A DNA stretch of 64,000 nucleotides. Origin: Hyaloperonospora brassicae (lineage: Eukaryota > Oomycota > Peronosporomycetes > Peronosporales > Peronosporaceae). Below the pieces are notes generated by a model, which saw nothing but the letters and a program-made list of their open reading frames with translations, did not search any database and was not told where the DNA came from. The position numbers and the translations under genes were made by a program. Location of the stretch: contig CANTFL010001445.1 of the NCBI GenBank assembly GCA_947650285.1, forward strand, positions 682,001-746,000, in the 5' to 3' direction. Within the stretch, counting starts at the first letter, position 1. Every line of letters starts with the position of its first letter. Positions 44,501 through 57,659 of the stretch are shown one piece after another.

Positions 44501-45574
44501 TCGTTTTCAGTCGATGTATGGGTTAACGATCAAGCAGATCAAAGGCAATATTGGTCATGGTTTATTGGTTTAAATAGGTCTTATTTATTATATGCGCACG
44601 AAACTCTGTGTCTACCAGATGAAATTCGTATGAGTTTGGCGGAGCGAAGACCGCCATACCTATACATTATACAAGAGCATGTTTTGAAATAGTGCAGAGT
44701 ATTATGCCTAATGGCGGATCATGGAAGGCGATGATAGCTGTAAATTATAATTATCTGAACAAGGTTATAAAGTGACGTTTCTTGGGTGCCAACATTAAGT
44801 ACTGGGCCTCGCAGATCGAAGTATTAACAGCTCGACGATACCAGGAATAGCATAATGATCTTTGAATCTAAGTTCATAGGGGCGATGGATGATGAATGCA
44901 ATAGTATTGCGGCTTCCAGGTTATATTTAGATGGGCTCACGACGATACCAGAAGATGCAAAATCTGGTGTTTAGGGCTGCTACGGATCGGATAAGTAGAT
45001 TATTCAAGATTACATAGAACCATTAATATTTCACCTAATTTACAGGACGTTAACTCATGGTTTAACTAAATTATATGTTATGAAGAGATCAAAGAAGTAG
45101 AGATCGTAGAGATATGTTGAGAAAGTCGACAGCAATCTAAGGCTTCGTCACTGTTCGTGCCGATGATGGAAAGTAGCAAGATCAATGACGACGACCCGGT
45201 GCGAACTCGATTAGATGTGCTCTCAAAATCGTAAAAAGAGACCTTTACGGCAGGCGAAGTGATTAGTGGGAAAGCTGATTCTCGAGGTTTAGCGTATTGC
45301 TATCATTTCATTACAGGTGAACTCGACATGAGTCGTTACAAGAACAGAGCAGAAACAAAACAAAACGAAGACGCCGAACGACTCAAATTTGCGATAAATT
45401 GGTAGAATTATATATGACGTGCCGTTGCAGGCCACCACCGGTGCAACAATTACAACTAAATTGACAGAGTAATCCCCAAAAATAGTCTTATCCGAATATC
45501 AAGATTAAAGACTCAGTGATCGAACGTAAAAATTATAATTTTGGCGCATCCGACCAATTTTTTAACAAAGCAAT
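41561..45574. other. decayed retroelement-like sequence, no intact gene
   Basis: GATCGA-rich, AT-rich sequence in the style of the F2 interiors, with no frame above about 110 codons. It probably derives from the gag and protease region of the R2-type element but is too decayed for me to identify domains. Confidence 0.4.
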
Positions 45575-45975
45575 ACATGGTACGTACTGACAACAGTGAG
45601 AAATAGTGCCCTGTTAACTCACGTACACTATACGCGTTTATAGAAAGACTTAGTACAAAACAGCTAATCTTCCATAAAAATATTAGAATATGTTAATATA
45701 TATATAAGTATATAATTGTGTCAACGTACTTTTAGTCCTAGATCAAATATATATTAATACCAAAACATATATGGTGACGTTTTATTACCACCATTGCGCG
45801 CTTCTTGCAGCAATGGGTGATTTATATTGTCCTTATCAACAAATGAGTCGACCCTCGGGTCACTACAACGATATCTTTGATTTTCCGTGAAATTTTAGTG
45901 GAAATGTAATAATCAAAATCTCTAGTATCATATTGTCTTAAAATACCAAATTGTTACAATATCACCTCATTACAA
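45575..45975 (-). repeat. degenerate F1-related LTR
   Basis: Reverse orientation: CTGACAACAGTGA near the start matches the 442-bp LTR variant; ACCACCATTGCGCGCTTCTTGC and GAGTCGACCCTCGGGTCAC match F1; ends CCTCATTACA. Confidence 0.6.
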
Positions 45976-47540
45976 ATGTAAGTTTTGTCAATATCATACG
46001 ACGAGCTCAACATGAAAGATTAAGAACATCATGGACATTCAGAGATGGAGACTGATGTGGCGTATTGCGCTGTCAAAACTGTGTGATAAGACTTCAAAAT
46101 ACTCACCCGTGCAGGACTGTTGAATTGCAAAAGGGGTTTTCCGACGCCGTGTATGTAATAGACGCACCTTGTGTACCCGTCAGCATCGGGTTGCACTCTT
46201 CAGTAGAAGTGGTAAAGATGTATATCTTGGTCTTGATCGAAACAGACATAAATGCCTCGTGTGTATATGCTTCCCTCGTTGGTCCAGTAGGTGGCCACTC
46301 GATCAAATCGCTCGAGAATGGACCTATAACCCAATACTTCAGTAATCTTGTCTCTCTTGGTCTTGTCCTGGTATTCCAGGGGTATCAACCACCTGGCCTT
46401 TGCTAGTCTTCTTGACGACGGAGCCGGACGTTGCTTGCAACAGCGGATCTTAAGGGGATGCTATGCGACAGGCCCACAGGCAAACTTCTTCGTTGCGTTC
46501 AACTAGAAGTTTATCTTGCGACGCAACTGTCTTTCACGACGAAAGTAAATTATATCACTACCCCTCAACAGGCCGGCAAACATACCGAATTCGATTATCA
46601 CGACGAAGTCTTGGCAAAGGGATCTCTAATTGAGCAGTATGAAATATCGTCCTTTTTGTCTATCCCTTTATTTGATCGTTTTCGTATACTTGAATCCTCA
46701 CTTGACAGTTGAGGAGTATTTTAACCTCGAGGGACCGATGTCCAATTTGAAAGTCCGAAGTATCACCCTGTTGGACCTAAGTCTAACTTAAAGGACCCGG
46801 ATTCCTTGAGAGACGGGTTACCAACTAGAGGTCTTGTCCATCATTCATTTCAGTGCCACTTGACTATTATCCTCGCCACGATCCTCTCGTTCTATGTCAT
46901 AATTGATTCTTCTCCTCCACCGACCCTTTCGCTCTTCGAGATTCCTTTCTCCTCGAAAACATTCATTGGTGTGTTGCCTCCAATCACTCCCTTTGTTGGC
47001 CTCCTGATCTCTTGTTCTCCTGATTGCGCGTTACCACACTGACAACGAGGTGTAGAAAGAGAAACAGGAAGATTATTCTATTACTATCCCGAATTTGTGG
47101 ATTTGTACACAGGAAATGTGTATTGACGTATGACAATATCTCCAGAAGTGACTACGTCTACTGCCGGGGTCACCATTACTGACAGCCAAGATGGAAATCC
47201 AGGGATGCTCCTATACGTCAATCATGAAAACCTACAAATATTTATTTGGAAAAACGTTCAGCGTATTATTATAAGGGGAATATATTAACTCCGGAAGCAC
47301 GTGATCATGTGTGCTACAATGATATTAAATGAGCGAAAACGATGGCACAATGAGTACGGCCGGTCGCCCGTGAATTTTGTTAAAATATAGCTGATTTGAT
47401 CATCGTATTGGGGTCAGCTAAGAAGATCTAGCCATCGACGTCACCCTTGGCATTTCAAAAAGTGTTATATATATCGAAAAATAACGGTATAGACATATAA
47501 TTATGTATCGACTGCCGACGGTTTTATCAGCTTATAAGAT
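45976..47540. other. unassigned sequence with open frames
   Basis: Frames at 46065-46406 (+), 46103-46306 (-), 46431-46712 (+) and 46806-47042 (+) are open but not recognised. Confidence 0.35.
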
Positions 47541-49340
47541 TAATGGTTTATTCTATGGCTCTGGTAAACGAATTGTTACAAGACATGGATAAGGTTCCGT
47601 GGAATTGCTTCCTGGATAAGGCTAGCAATTTTTGGGTGGTGGAAATCACGGAGCGGGCAATACCAATCTGTACATTTTTACGCCGTCCGGTCCATCAAAA
47701 TGTTTTAATGCCTATAGGGTTGGGGAATGCTCGTACATCTACCAACAGGTATTTATAAGTACCCTATACGGGTACCTTAAGATCGAAAATAAATCCGAGA
47801 GAAATATGGATGGATCACCAGACATAGAGGTTTTTAATTAAGGTGAATTTCAATAGGAATCCAAAACACTTTAGGTGATGACGCAGATCTTGTATGGATA
47901 AATATTTTATCCCGGCTAAGTAACGTTGCTCGCTAAAATAATAAGTGTAGCGGCGGTTGGAAGTGTGTGATAGGAACCTGTCAAATAGATCTACGTCTGG
48001 GGAATTCAAAAATGGGAGTAATTACAACATCAGGTTTCGTTTGCAGAACTAAAACGCTTACCGAACTATCTAAATTTATAATGAATATCCCAATTCCCTG
48101 ACTCTGCATTCGATGCAGTCTTTTTTGGTAAGACTATGTTATTTCAGTCACTTTGATAACCATTGCGCAATTTTCTCATTGATCCTATACAAGTTAGAAG
48201 AAGCAGATTTTTTCTATAAAATCCGCCGCCTAAATAGTGTAGACGTACTAGTGCTAAAATAATAGAGAGACCGGGACCCTGTGATCGCTGATGTGTCTGT
48301 CTGCGTTACAGATTACGCGATAAAGAATGGGTCTGAGGTAGAAAGTGAAGGCAGAACTTGCTGGTAATGGGCAATGACCGCTTCATCATGATCGAAGATA
48401 TGATCAATTAAAATTTTAGTCCTCAAACGTTTTGTGTCAGAGCGATCCTTGGTGATAGTAACATATGCAAGCAAATGGACAGTTTTAGCAGCTTTGTTGT
48501 AAAGGTACGAAGGTTTATATTGCCTGTTGACGTTGACAAGTCTCACCGCTTGAATCGAATAGGATTAGGTAACTTTTGGTGTAGAAAGACTTATTGACTA
48601 TTATCTGGATCGTGGAATTTTGCTACACTATGCTGATTGCAAGATAGATCAAGATTTTGACCCGCTTTTTGACCTTGACTTGCTTTTTGCAATCATTCCG
48701 ACTCAGCAGGAGGTTAGGAAGACAGGCAGTAATGTTTTTAACGTGAAAACTATATATTTACGAGTGTAAAAAAGGGATAGATGAGATCCTGAGGACGCCT
48801 GGTGGAAATTATAAACCTCGAGAGGAAGCTGATGAAGTACTGATCGAAATTGGTCCTTTCTAGAAGCAATGATATATCAGCAGTATGCTGCCTCCGACAG
48901 TGAAGAATAAAGAGCGGCAAATGTCAGTCAGTTTGACGGATGCGCTCGGACTATTTGGGATAGTGAGATGTATGGTCCTGTTGTATGAGAAATAGCAAAG
49001 TGAAAGATCGTGGCGGTGGCTTCCATGTACATATGAACTTAAATGTGAACTAAATGGGTAGCGAAAGCTGCTGCTGGGTTTCGGTCTGGTGAGAAATCAG
49101 ACTAGAGGTCGCATCATTATTTGTGGAAATTCGAATTAAAGGGTTCGACATATGCGACGCGGCTTTTTACTGTACATCGCCAGGTCTGCAGTTTTTACGA
49201 CAAATATCTATTATAAAATTTCGATCGCGTCCAATTTATGCATTTATAGGGTTGACAAGAGATTGTAGTTAAAGTACAGATCTTATTGCAGGTGAATCTT
49301 CGCGATATATAACATAAAGAATTGTCGCAAATAAAGCCAT
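47541..49340 (+). pseudogene. F2 gypsy pol relic (RT and RNase H)
   Basis: RT: YSMALVNELLQDMDKVPW, then FWVVEITERAI and, after a frame change, TPSGPSKCF and YIYQQV (47543-47800). RNase H: LVIVTYASKWTVLAALL (about 48450-48500) and a later DYYLDRGILLHYADCKID segment. Frames change several times. It leads into an F2 LTR at 49345, so it is probably the 3' part of an F2 element that shares this LTR with the next one. Confidence 0.65.
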
Positions 49341-49344
49341 CATT

Positions 49345-49958
49345 AGATTTTACCGATGAGCTGGGGCGTGGCAGCTCACAGACCACATGAGTCAGTTTAG
49401 TTCGAAAAGGATCCTGATCGGAAGAATACTAGCTCGGACGGGTGGCTCACGACCGAGTGCTTAAACGTACTAGATCGTGAGATCGTGTATGCCAAGGGTG
49501 AGATATGTGGTAACGCTGAGATGGTTACGTAATTATAGATGATCTCGATTCGATTTCGCGGTCTCGATTCGATTTCGCGATCTCATCCGATATTACCACC
49601 CCAATTCGATCTCACAGTCCCGATTCAATCTCGCGATCTCAATGCGATCTCGCAAGCATGGTGCTAGTGGCACACGAGTTTGGTGTGGGTTGCGCTAAGG
49701 TTCTAGAGAGGGAACACTTGGTGTAAACCACACATGCACAAAGGAGTGATCTTCTGAAGAGGGTAACGCGTGGCTTCGAAAGTCGTGATACAGATAGGCT
49801 TAGCGGTGTGTTAGTTTTGGGTTTGATTGGTTGCGTTAAACAGAGTTCAATTTTCTTTCAAATACACGTGTCAACATCTCTTCCGGGTTGGATTATTGGT
49901 CACTCGACGTCAACAGAAGTTCCATACTTAAATCAAGTTGTATCCCAGGGTTGTTTGG
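49345..49958 (+). repeat. F2 LTR (with polypurine edge), copy 1
   Basis: About 600 bp nearly identical to 58910-59520. The likely LTR start is TGAGTCAG (49388), preceded by a purine-rich CTGGGGCGTGGCAG. Contains tandem CTCGATTCGATTTCGCG-type repeats. Gag-like coding begins about 40 bp after it. Confidence 0.8.
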
Positions 49959-49998
49959 CGGATCGACTCCGCAACAAAACGATCACTATTCCACCACT

Positions 49999-51660
49999 AT
50001 GGTGCGCGTGCCCGGGTCTTCTGATTACTCGGGATTTCACCGTGAGTCTCTTGGAGAAGATGTTAAGATCAATACTGAACCTGGTATTGAAGCGTCGGAG
50101 GCAGCGGACAATCCGCAGACGCGCGAAATGAAAAGATCCCCGGATACCAAAGTATTGGGAGGTTCTCTGCTATCAAGAAGATTCAGAGGAATATTGATCA
50201 CTCGATCTGTAAGTTAAACCTTGATCCGTCATATAAATTATACGACGACCCAAACGGATCGTGCTGCAAAGAACGATTCGCAGGGTGAAAAAATTCGATC
50301 AAAATTGAACAAGATCCATCAAAGACCACGTTTTGTTGTCCCAAATTATTTAAGGTGACATGAACAAAGAAAGGAGCGTCGGAGCTAGAGTAACTCGATT
50401 GCGCTATGAAATTCGAATATCGGCCGGTCAATTTGTGAAATAAGATGAGACGATGGAAGCTTGGCAATAAGACCTTCTGACAGAGGGACATCATTAATAG
50501 ATACCCAAGTTGTTGCTTATCAAGCGATCTAGTGCTACAAATATTGAAGGCCAAGCTGATCGTAAAAATTTAAGGCCCGGTCGCAGCTTCAGCGGCAGCA
50601 TCAAACACACTGGAAGAGATCAACGGAATCATCCAGATGGTACGAGATTCAGGATTCGTAGCGGGGGTGTTTGACGCGGTAAAAATGCTATATTGTGAAC
50701 AGGATCAAGTGATCAGGGCGTGTAGATCGTTTTATGAAAGGATGATTCTGTCGACATGCAAATACAAGTACAAAGATAAAGCGTTTCCAGCGATCGTAGA
50801 ATCCCTAGGAGCTGATATAACTGGATAATCGCAATACGCATCAGCTGAATCGGAGATCGAACCGATGAATTGATCGGTATTCAGCGAATGATGCTGGAAC
50901 CAAGTGGGGCAATCGACCTGCAAAATTGCATAATGGAGATCAAGGACTAGTTGCGCTTAATATCCGTATGCGCTAGAGAGAAGAAGCCCAAGCATCCTAG
51001 GGTCGTTAATTGGTATTTCGAGGCTTCCATGAGCCGTTTGGAGCAAAACCAGCGCGAACAAGACCGCCAAGCAGTCTACCCAAGGTGGACAGTGAGTCGT
51101 GCGAAGAAGCAGGCGACGTATGTCCCGGATGTCGAGATGCAATCGGTTCGATCGTATCGGGACAAATCGGATGCTTATCACCCAAAAAGAGTATCTCGAC
51201 AACTCAGGACAAGTCAATATCAGACGACAGATGGTAGCGGCTACAGAACGTCACCTGTTGGTGTACTTAGCGATCCACGGATTCAGATGTCTGCGATCGC
51301 GAATGTAAAGGAAACTAAGGGAAACAACAAGTATGAAGATCGGGCCAGAAGATATTTTAGCAAGGATCTAGTCAGCATTCCTACGGGACCAAGCCCGAGG
51401 TGAAGAGAAGTGCCTGGTGTTTGGAAATCTCCTCACAGGCTCCGCACAAAACAGGTATAAGCAGCTGCGCTAATCGACTCGTCGCTCATGGAAGGACTTT
51501 CTGAAAAAAATTCTGGTGCCAAAAGGGGACAATGGTATGTCAATTGGACGGCGGTATCACTCTACGAACAGGCGATCAGAGAAAAGACCGTTGCAGTATA
51601 TGTATCGCTTAAATTTCGTGGCGATAAGGGCGCAGATAAGGAATTGATATTGGTCGCGTG
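49999..51660 (+). pseudogene. F2 gag relic
   Basis: Starts MVRVPGSSDYSGFHRESLGE at 49999. Further frames at 50637-50828 and 50951-51403 are rich in Arg/Gln/Asp. Around 51400-51560 the segment CLVFGNLLTGSAQNRY with WKDFLKKILV resembles the Gag capsid-like domain. Stops and frame changes separate the pieces. Confidence 0.6.
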
Positions 51661-52639
51661 ATTTACGTCGTGAACATGTGACACATTAATTTGGAACGCT
51701 GAACTATCGAGATCTTGCCAAACGATTGACTTTGTTACATCTTAATGATGTAGATGATATGGAAGAGGCGTTACGTGTCAACCAACGTATAAAATCCAGA
51801 CAGGTTCAATCACCTACAGGTTCAAACAAATACCGATTGCTACCTGCACCATACTTTCCATAAAACTCCGTTAAATTAAGCGCTCGCAGTGAGAGCCTTT
51901 GTTGTGGAGAACAAAGACATTGGATCAGAATCAGATCTCAGCGGATCAAATAGGGAAGAGGAATGATTACGAAATGTGTTTGTGGCCGCGGCTTCAGATT
52001 GCATGAAAAATATGGAAGGTCAAGGTGCGGATCCGGGTGAGAAGCGTCTAGAAGACAGTGGGGATCGCGGCATGATGCAGCTTTCGAAGATATACATAAA
52101 TGTGGCAAATGCCCCATAAAAAATTATACCATTTGATACGCAGGTGGTACGTGCCAAGCACGCATGCCGGAATTTTCCTGCTTAAGGTTGAGGAGATGCT
52201 ATAGTGAAACGCTCGACAGGTTTGAATTTGGCACGATCCGAGCGTTCTAGGCTTTGATTTATGCATTGGTTGAATAGTAGAAGAGAGATCGAGAGTTTCA
52301 CAATCGGATCGATTTAATCGCCAAAATTCGTGAAGGTTCTAATTTCGTCTCTTCGATCACAAGTGTGTAAAACGTAGACGAGTATACTTGACTTCCTATG
52401 AACTTGGAGTTTGATCTCGCCCCAAGGCAGTCGCACGGGTATTAAAAGTAATACAACCCTTGAAAGTGGTGCAAGCAAGCTTCGTCTGTAAACAAGAATA
52501 ACAATGAAAAGCCATCATGTTTTTGACTTCGGCGCAGTAAAATGAATTATTGACACTCCCTTTTCTCGTAAGGTGGGAAGTGTGATCGACGAGAGCCGGA
52601 CGCAATAGTTTGTTAAGATCGGTGAGAATGCCTATTTGA

Positions 52640-53030
52640 TAGTGGAATGAACCAAGATCAAAGATCAAATTGAACGGATCGCTAGTAAACTATTTCGACG
52701 TATGGGTTGGTAATCAAGCTAAACAATATGCCATACCGGGTATTGATTCTACGGTCCCGGTAATTATCCGTTTGGATATGGTCGATGCGATACTATGTCT
52801 GTCGGAAGAAGTTCGGATCGGTTTGGCAGGACGACCACAGTACCGATCGATTATATCGACGATCAATATTTACGATCGGTATGTAAGTATCCCAGCCGGC
52901 AAGTCGACCGAAGTAAGACTCGAGATCAATCCTCCGAGGTCCAAACTTTGGGTGAGGCGAGTTTTGGCTTGGTTGCCTACGGTGACGGCCGGACCGGATA
53001 AGATCATTTTCCTATAGCTTACAAAGTTTA
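52640..53030 (+). pseudogene. F2 protease-region relic
   Basis: Frame 52670-53017 contains NGSLVNYFDVWVGNQAKQYA, then DMVDAILCLSEEVRIGLAGR, matching the retropepsin-like region of oomycete gypsy elements. The catalytic Asp motif itself lies upstream in degraded sequence. Confidence 0.55.
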
Positions 53031-54079
53031 ATGCACACACGCTAGTGATAATTAGGACGTACCGTTGGCCTTATAGATGACAGAAAATATGAAACCTCGA
53101 TCTTCGGGATATGTGTCTGTTGGATAGTGACGGTACAATGAATGATAGAAGTTGGTATTTGAAGCTACGGCCGATGGAGAAGAAAAAGACATCGGTACAG
53201 ACACGGAACCGCTGGTAGATCACCCAAATACCATTATGCCGAAGCGATTTTTAAGCCGTTCAGAATGAAAAATAGAGGACGCCAAAACACCTGCACAGTT
53301 CGCATCACGATCTCTATCAGATTCTGGGAAGAGGCATCGCGGCCATGGATATGTTGTAAGAGTAAGGACCAAATTCAATGACGAATGCACTGACAGAGAA
53401 AACGATGGTGGTAGATATCAAATATCGGTAAAGGGGTCATATGCGGTCAATACTATTGGCAAGCCCTCAGGACAACTGCGCGAAGAGGTGGAGCGTGGTA
53501 CTACTTTTCTATTACAAGTAAAGTCCAGCCATCAACCAGCAGAGATCAAAATTGAAGATCGCGAGGTACAAGAAGAGTCCAGCTGTCACCTAGATGAGGT
53601 CAATATTGAAAATCAAGAACTGCAAAACCGGTTCGATCAACCAGCTCAAGGAGCGTGTAAGATACGACCGGTGAAGACTCGAAGGAAGAATAATCATCTG
53701 TCACATCAGTGTACACAAATGAAGGTGGTGAATTACATCTTCGCGTAAGATGTGGATCAAAATCAGGCTGTACTGCCGGAGGTGGCAATATCTTCGACGG
53801 ACAACACGATCGACGATGTCCAAGTAAGAGATTCTGGTATTTTATTAACCGAATACCAAGAGAAGCTGCGATGATTGATGTGAAGGAATCTTTGCCTATT
53901 GATTAGAAGAGGAAATTCTTTTCCCCTGTAGCACTTGGGGTCGCATGCGATATTAATGTCGGTAGAAAGAACTCGATTGCACAGCGTGTCCTGCCAGTGG
54001 GCTCCAATTTAGGGAGAAGTTGGCTAATATGAGAAAGATGTTGTGGTCAACAATAACTGATTATTTCTTCCATATTTCC

Positions 54080-54365
54080 ATGCGTGTCGCCAATAGTCGT
54101 GATCCTTAAGAAAAAAGGCGAAGACATCATGCTATCTATTGATTGTAAGCGGTTGAATCAGCCAACACGGCTGATGGTTCATCCCATGCCCCTTTTCAGC
54201 GAACTGCTGCAAGATGTGGACGAGACACTGTGGTATTTCTCTATGAATATGGCTAATGAACTTATGAACCAAAACGCAGATCGATTAGTGAGCTTCGACT
54301 TGCAACAGGAGACAGGTAAGATCATCACCTCGGCTCAGAGATGCAAAATTTGGTATCATTAACTT
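54080..54365 (+). pseudogene. F2 RT relic
   Basis: MSPIVVILKKKGEDIMLSID, then PMPLFSELLQDVDETLWYF: N-terminal RT fingers of gypsy type. The frame then degrades, and the rest of RT and RNase H is missing before integrase sequence starts at about 54368, so an internal deletion is likely. Confidence 0.7.
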
Positions 54366-54367
54366 GA

Positions 54368-55802
54368 TTGGAAGAATTAAATTTACTAGAAAAGGCAGAT
54401 CGGGTAGTAAAAATGGCTGCAATTAATCGATTAACGTTGCGAGCACGCAAAAGGTCCGAGTTGCTATGCGTAGAAGTGGTACCACAGATTTGGATCGAGC
54501 GAATTAAACAGATGCAAGAAGTGAAAGGATACATCGCCAACGTGAAGTAGTATCTCACTAGGAATGTGACCCAGATATGTGAAGAAGATGCAAAAATGTG
54601 TTTTCTGATTGCTCCAGATTATACGGTGGACGAGAACGGGTTGCTCATTTCTGTTCCCGATCGTCTGGGCCATCGGAAGACCGCAGAGAGAGAGAATCCG
54701 CGTCGTGGTTCCTAAATTGTTTCAGTGAGACTTTATGCATCATTACCAGACGAGTTTGGAAGGTGTTCACTAGGGGATAGAAAGTACCTACCAGCAGATC
54801 CAATATAATTTTATTTGACGAGGGTAATATCGGAGCTTTTAGCAGTATGTGAGCGAGGGTGTGAATTGTACTGCTGGAATAGGACTACCTTCGATTAACG
54901 GAGGATAACCAGCCAATGTGCAAGCCACATATTTATTATAAATAATTGCAATGGACCACGTTTCATCCCTGTCACCGCCGTCCAAAGAGAACACAAAGTT
55001 ATTATTATGGGTGAATCTATTCTCGGGATATGTAGTCGCTAGAGCAATTGCCTCGATAACGGTGCGAACGATTGAAGAAGGATTCAACGAGTGCGTATTT
55101 CAAGGGTTTGGAGTAAGATAAGTGGTATAGCATGATCGGGAGCCAGGATATGTATCATACTTCTCCCGAGCGTTAAATAAGGTTGCCGGATAAAATCAAC
55201 GTGCTAAAATGGCCTATCGCCCTCCATCAACTACACAGCAGAACGCATAGTGCAGACGCTATCTCTAGCTATCAAGATGTATGTCGCAAATGAGATTCAG
55301 AGGAAATGTAAGGGTACGTAGAAAATCTGCCGTTTCCGGTCAATACGTCACAAGATGGTGTGCGCAAAGACACTTCGTGTTACCGGATCCACGGGTGGGA
55401 ATCAAGGTCGACATTGGAGTCAATTCTACCCCTGGGAATTACCAAGAAGCATGATCCAGGCCTTGAGGTGATGGCGATACAAAATTTAATGTCATACCAG
55501 CGATCTATATCAATAGTGAATGGCCGGATCAAGATCGCTATCCGAGATCACGCGGGTAATCTAATGAAGATAACGGTCCGCATTACATATAGCGTGGGAC
55601 TCAAATAGGGCTCTATTTGGATCGAGTTACAGCAAAACACGCCTGCAAGATCGCACTCGTATGTCATGGGCCGTCTCGAGTGGCTGAACTATGCGTGGGT
55701 CCATTATTAAATAGCGGGAACGCCAAAAAGATTGTTTTTTGTCGTGACGTCTTCAAGTTTCGACAATTGGTAAAATTCCCAGATCGGCCGAATAGTGGAT
55801 AA
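54368..55802 (+). pseudogene. F2 integrase relic
   Basis: N-terminal part LCVEVVPQIWIERIKQMQEV with NVTQICEEDAKMCFLIAPDY (54460-54640). Catalytic core in pieces on + (54955-55360). C-terminal part VRKDTSCYRIHGWESRSTLE (55354-55420) and FRQLVKFPDRPNSG before 55802. Many stops and shifts. Confidence 0.7.
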
Positions 55803-57650
55803 GTGATTGACAGTGGAGATCGCATCTATTTCGATAAATTTTTCCAATATATAAATGCGATAAATCTGTCCTACCGAAATATATTTGGGAGATTGAGCTG
55901 GATAAATATGAATGAGAAGGGGAGGAGATTTAAGACATGCTAAATGGGCGCAAGAATTGATATGGTTGATTCATAAACTATACGTGATGAGGTAGAAGGG
56001 ACACCGCGATACAACCTGGATCTTAGAAGCCGATCCTAACTGATAAGCGTTGCTTTAATTGTTTGGGAGGGAAAGGGTAAGTCATAATTGTTTAGAAGTG
56101 ATTCATTCTCGCGAGGTAGAGATAGACCGCTGACGGAATGGAGCTACTGACGTATCAGGGGGTTGTGCGAGGAGGAGGATTGTATATATGTAATAAATGT
56201 GGCGACCGTTGATCCAGTAGATCCGATCGCGGCTGGAAAGTCGAAATTAACATTAAATGAAGATTTTCCTAAAAATATAAAAGATGAGAAATTGGGAAGA
56301 GATTATATTGAGTTATGGAATCTAATCAAACCTACCAAGCTATATTGCGGAAAGTAGCTTGCCAGGCAACCTCGGTATCGACAATCCGGGCTATGCCACA
56401 GGCGAAGATCGATGCTGGGATCGCCACGATCTGATTAGCCGCTAGCTAGGACAGAGCAGTCGACAGATCGGGGATGTCCCGATCTTGGCTATTAAAGCCT
56501 AGATATCACGGTGGCAATTCATTTATTTTAGCAGATGCAGGAGGAAATGATGCAGCAATATATCGAAATCGCAGTAGCACGCTATCATACCATCGATGAT
56601 GAACCGAAGGATCAGATTTCACCGAAATCCTGATCTCGATTGTCTCTGTTTCCTGTACTGTCAAATTTGGGTAGGAAGAGAATCGATCATTAGCTGCTCT
56701 CGAAAGATGAAGATCGCATTGGTTGACCTCCATATGGGTTGACGACTTTGATTTTCATATTCCTGATACAGAGTGGCGAATTATTCGAACCACTAAATAC
56801 AATGAAAAAAGACTGGTGCGATCTGGGGGAAGGCACTTTCCTAAGGAGGCGTACAACGTCTCGAACTTAGTTATCGTCACCAACCTAGGGACCCAATCAG
56901 CTGCGGCGGGTGGGTTGTTCCTTACCTTCAACGCTGGTAACGGATACCGTCTCAGTTTGGCGAAGTGTGAAAGAAAAAAACTCAGCGTTCAACTTATACA
57001 CGCTGACCCGGCTAATCTTCCGTGCCGACCAAGGTGTGACTTAAATGAATGTTGGTTCACGCGATCCCAGTATATCGGGATGACTCAGTTCGAACGCGCT
57101 TGACGCGAGGTAGATATCCGTAGTCTGATTGCGACAACAACAGGTTGACGAGTGCACGCAAGCTGTCCGTAAAACTGATCGCGCTTCCCTCCCCCGAAAT
57201 ACTTGAAACCACGCCGAAAAAGTATACTCGGAATGTCGTAGCAGCCGCCGGTATTACATGAGAATCTACGACAATTGGGGCAGAAAAAGATCCGGCCGAA
57301 CGTATGTATCGGATACGGGGTACTTTGTGATATAAAGATGATCACGGTCAGATACTCCTACGAGGGTCGCATCTTCTTTATCGGTGATTTTCATATCTTC
57401 AGAGGCACGACGAGCAGAACAGCGTAGTCGGCACTGTCGGCTTGGGGAAAGGCTGAGCAGTCGCGAGATCGTGGAAGATCCAGGAATCGCGCAACCTCCC
57501 GAATACATCAATTAATTGGGATCGGGGCGTCGATATCGAGAATAAGGGATTTCCTAAGGAACGGGCTGCGTCCGTAAAGGCATTGCTTTCCACGAACGCT
57601 TGCGGATTGGCAAAGCGGGATTAGAAGTTTGAGGGCCCAATATAGCCCGG
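55803..57650. other. decayed 3' region of F2, possible chromodomain trace
   Basis: About 55890-55970 on + reads EIELDKYE and, after stops, DMLNGRKN, suggestive of a chromodomain start. Open frames at 56163-56357 and 56723-57103 (+, 126 codons) are not recognised. Confidence 0.35.
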
Positions 57651-57659
57651 AGAATGGAT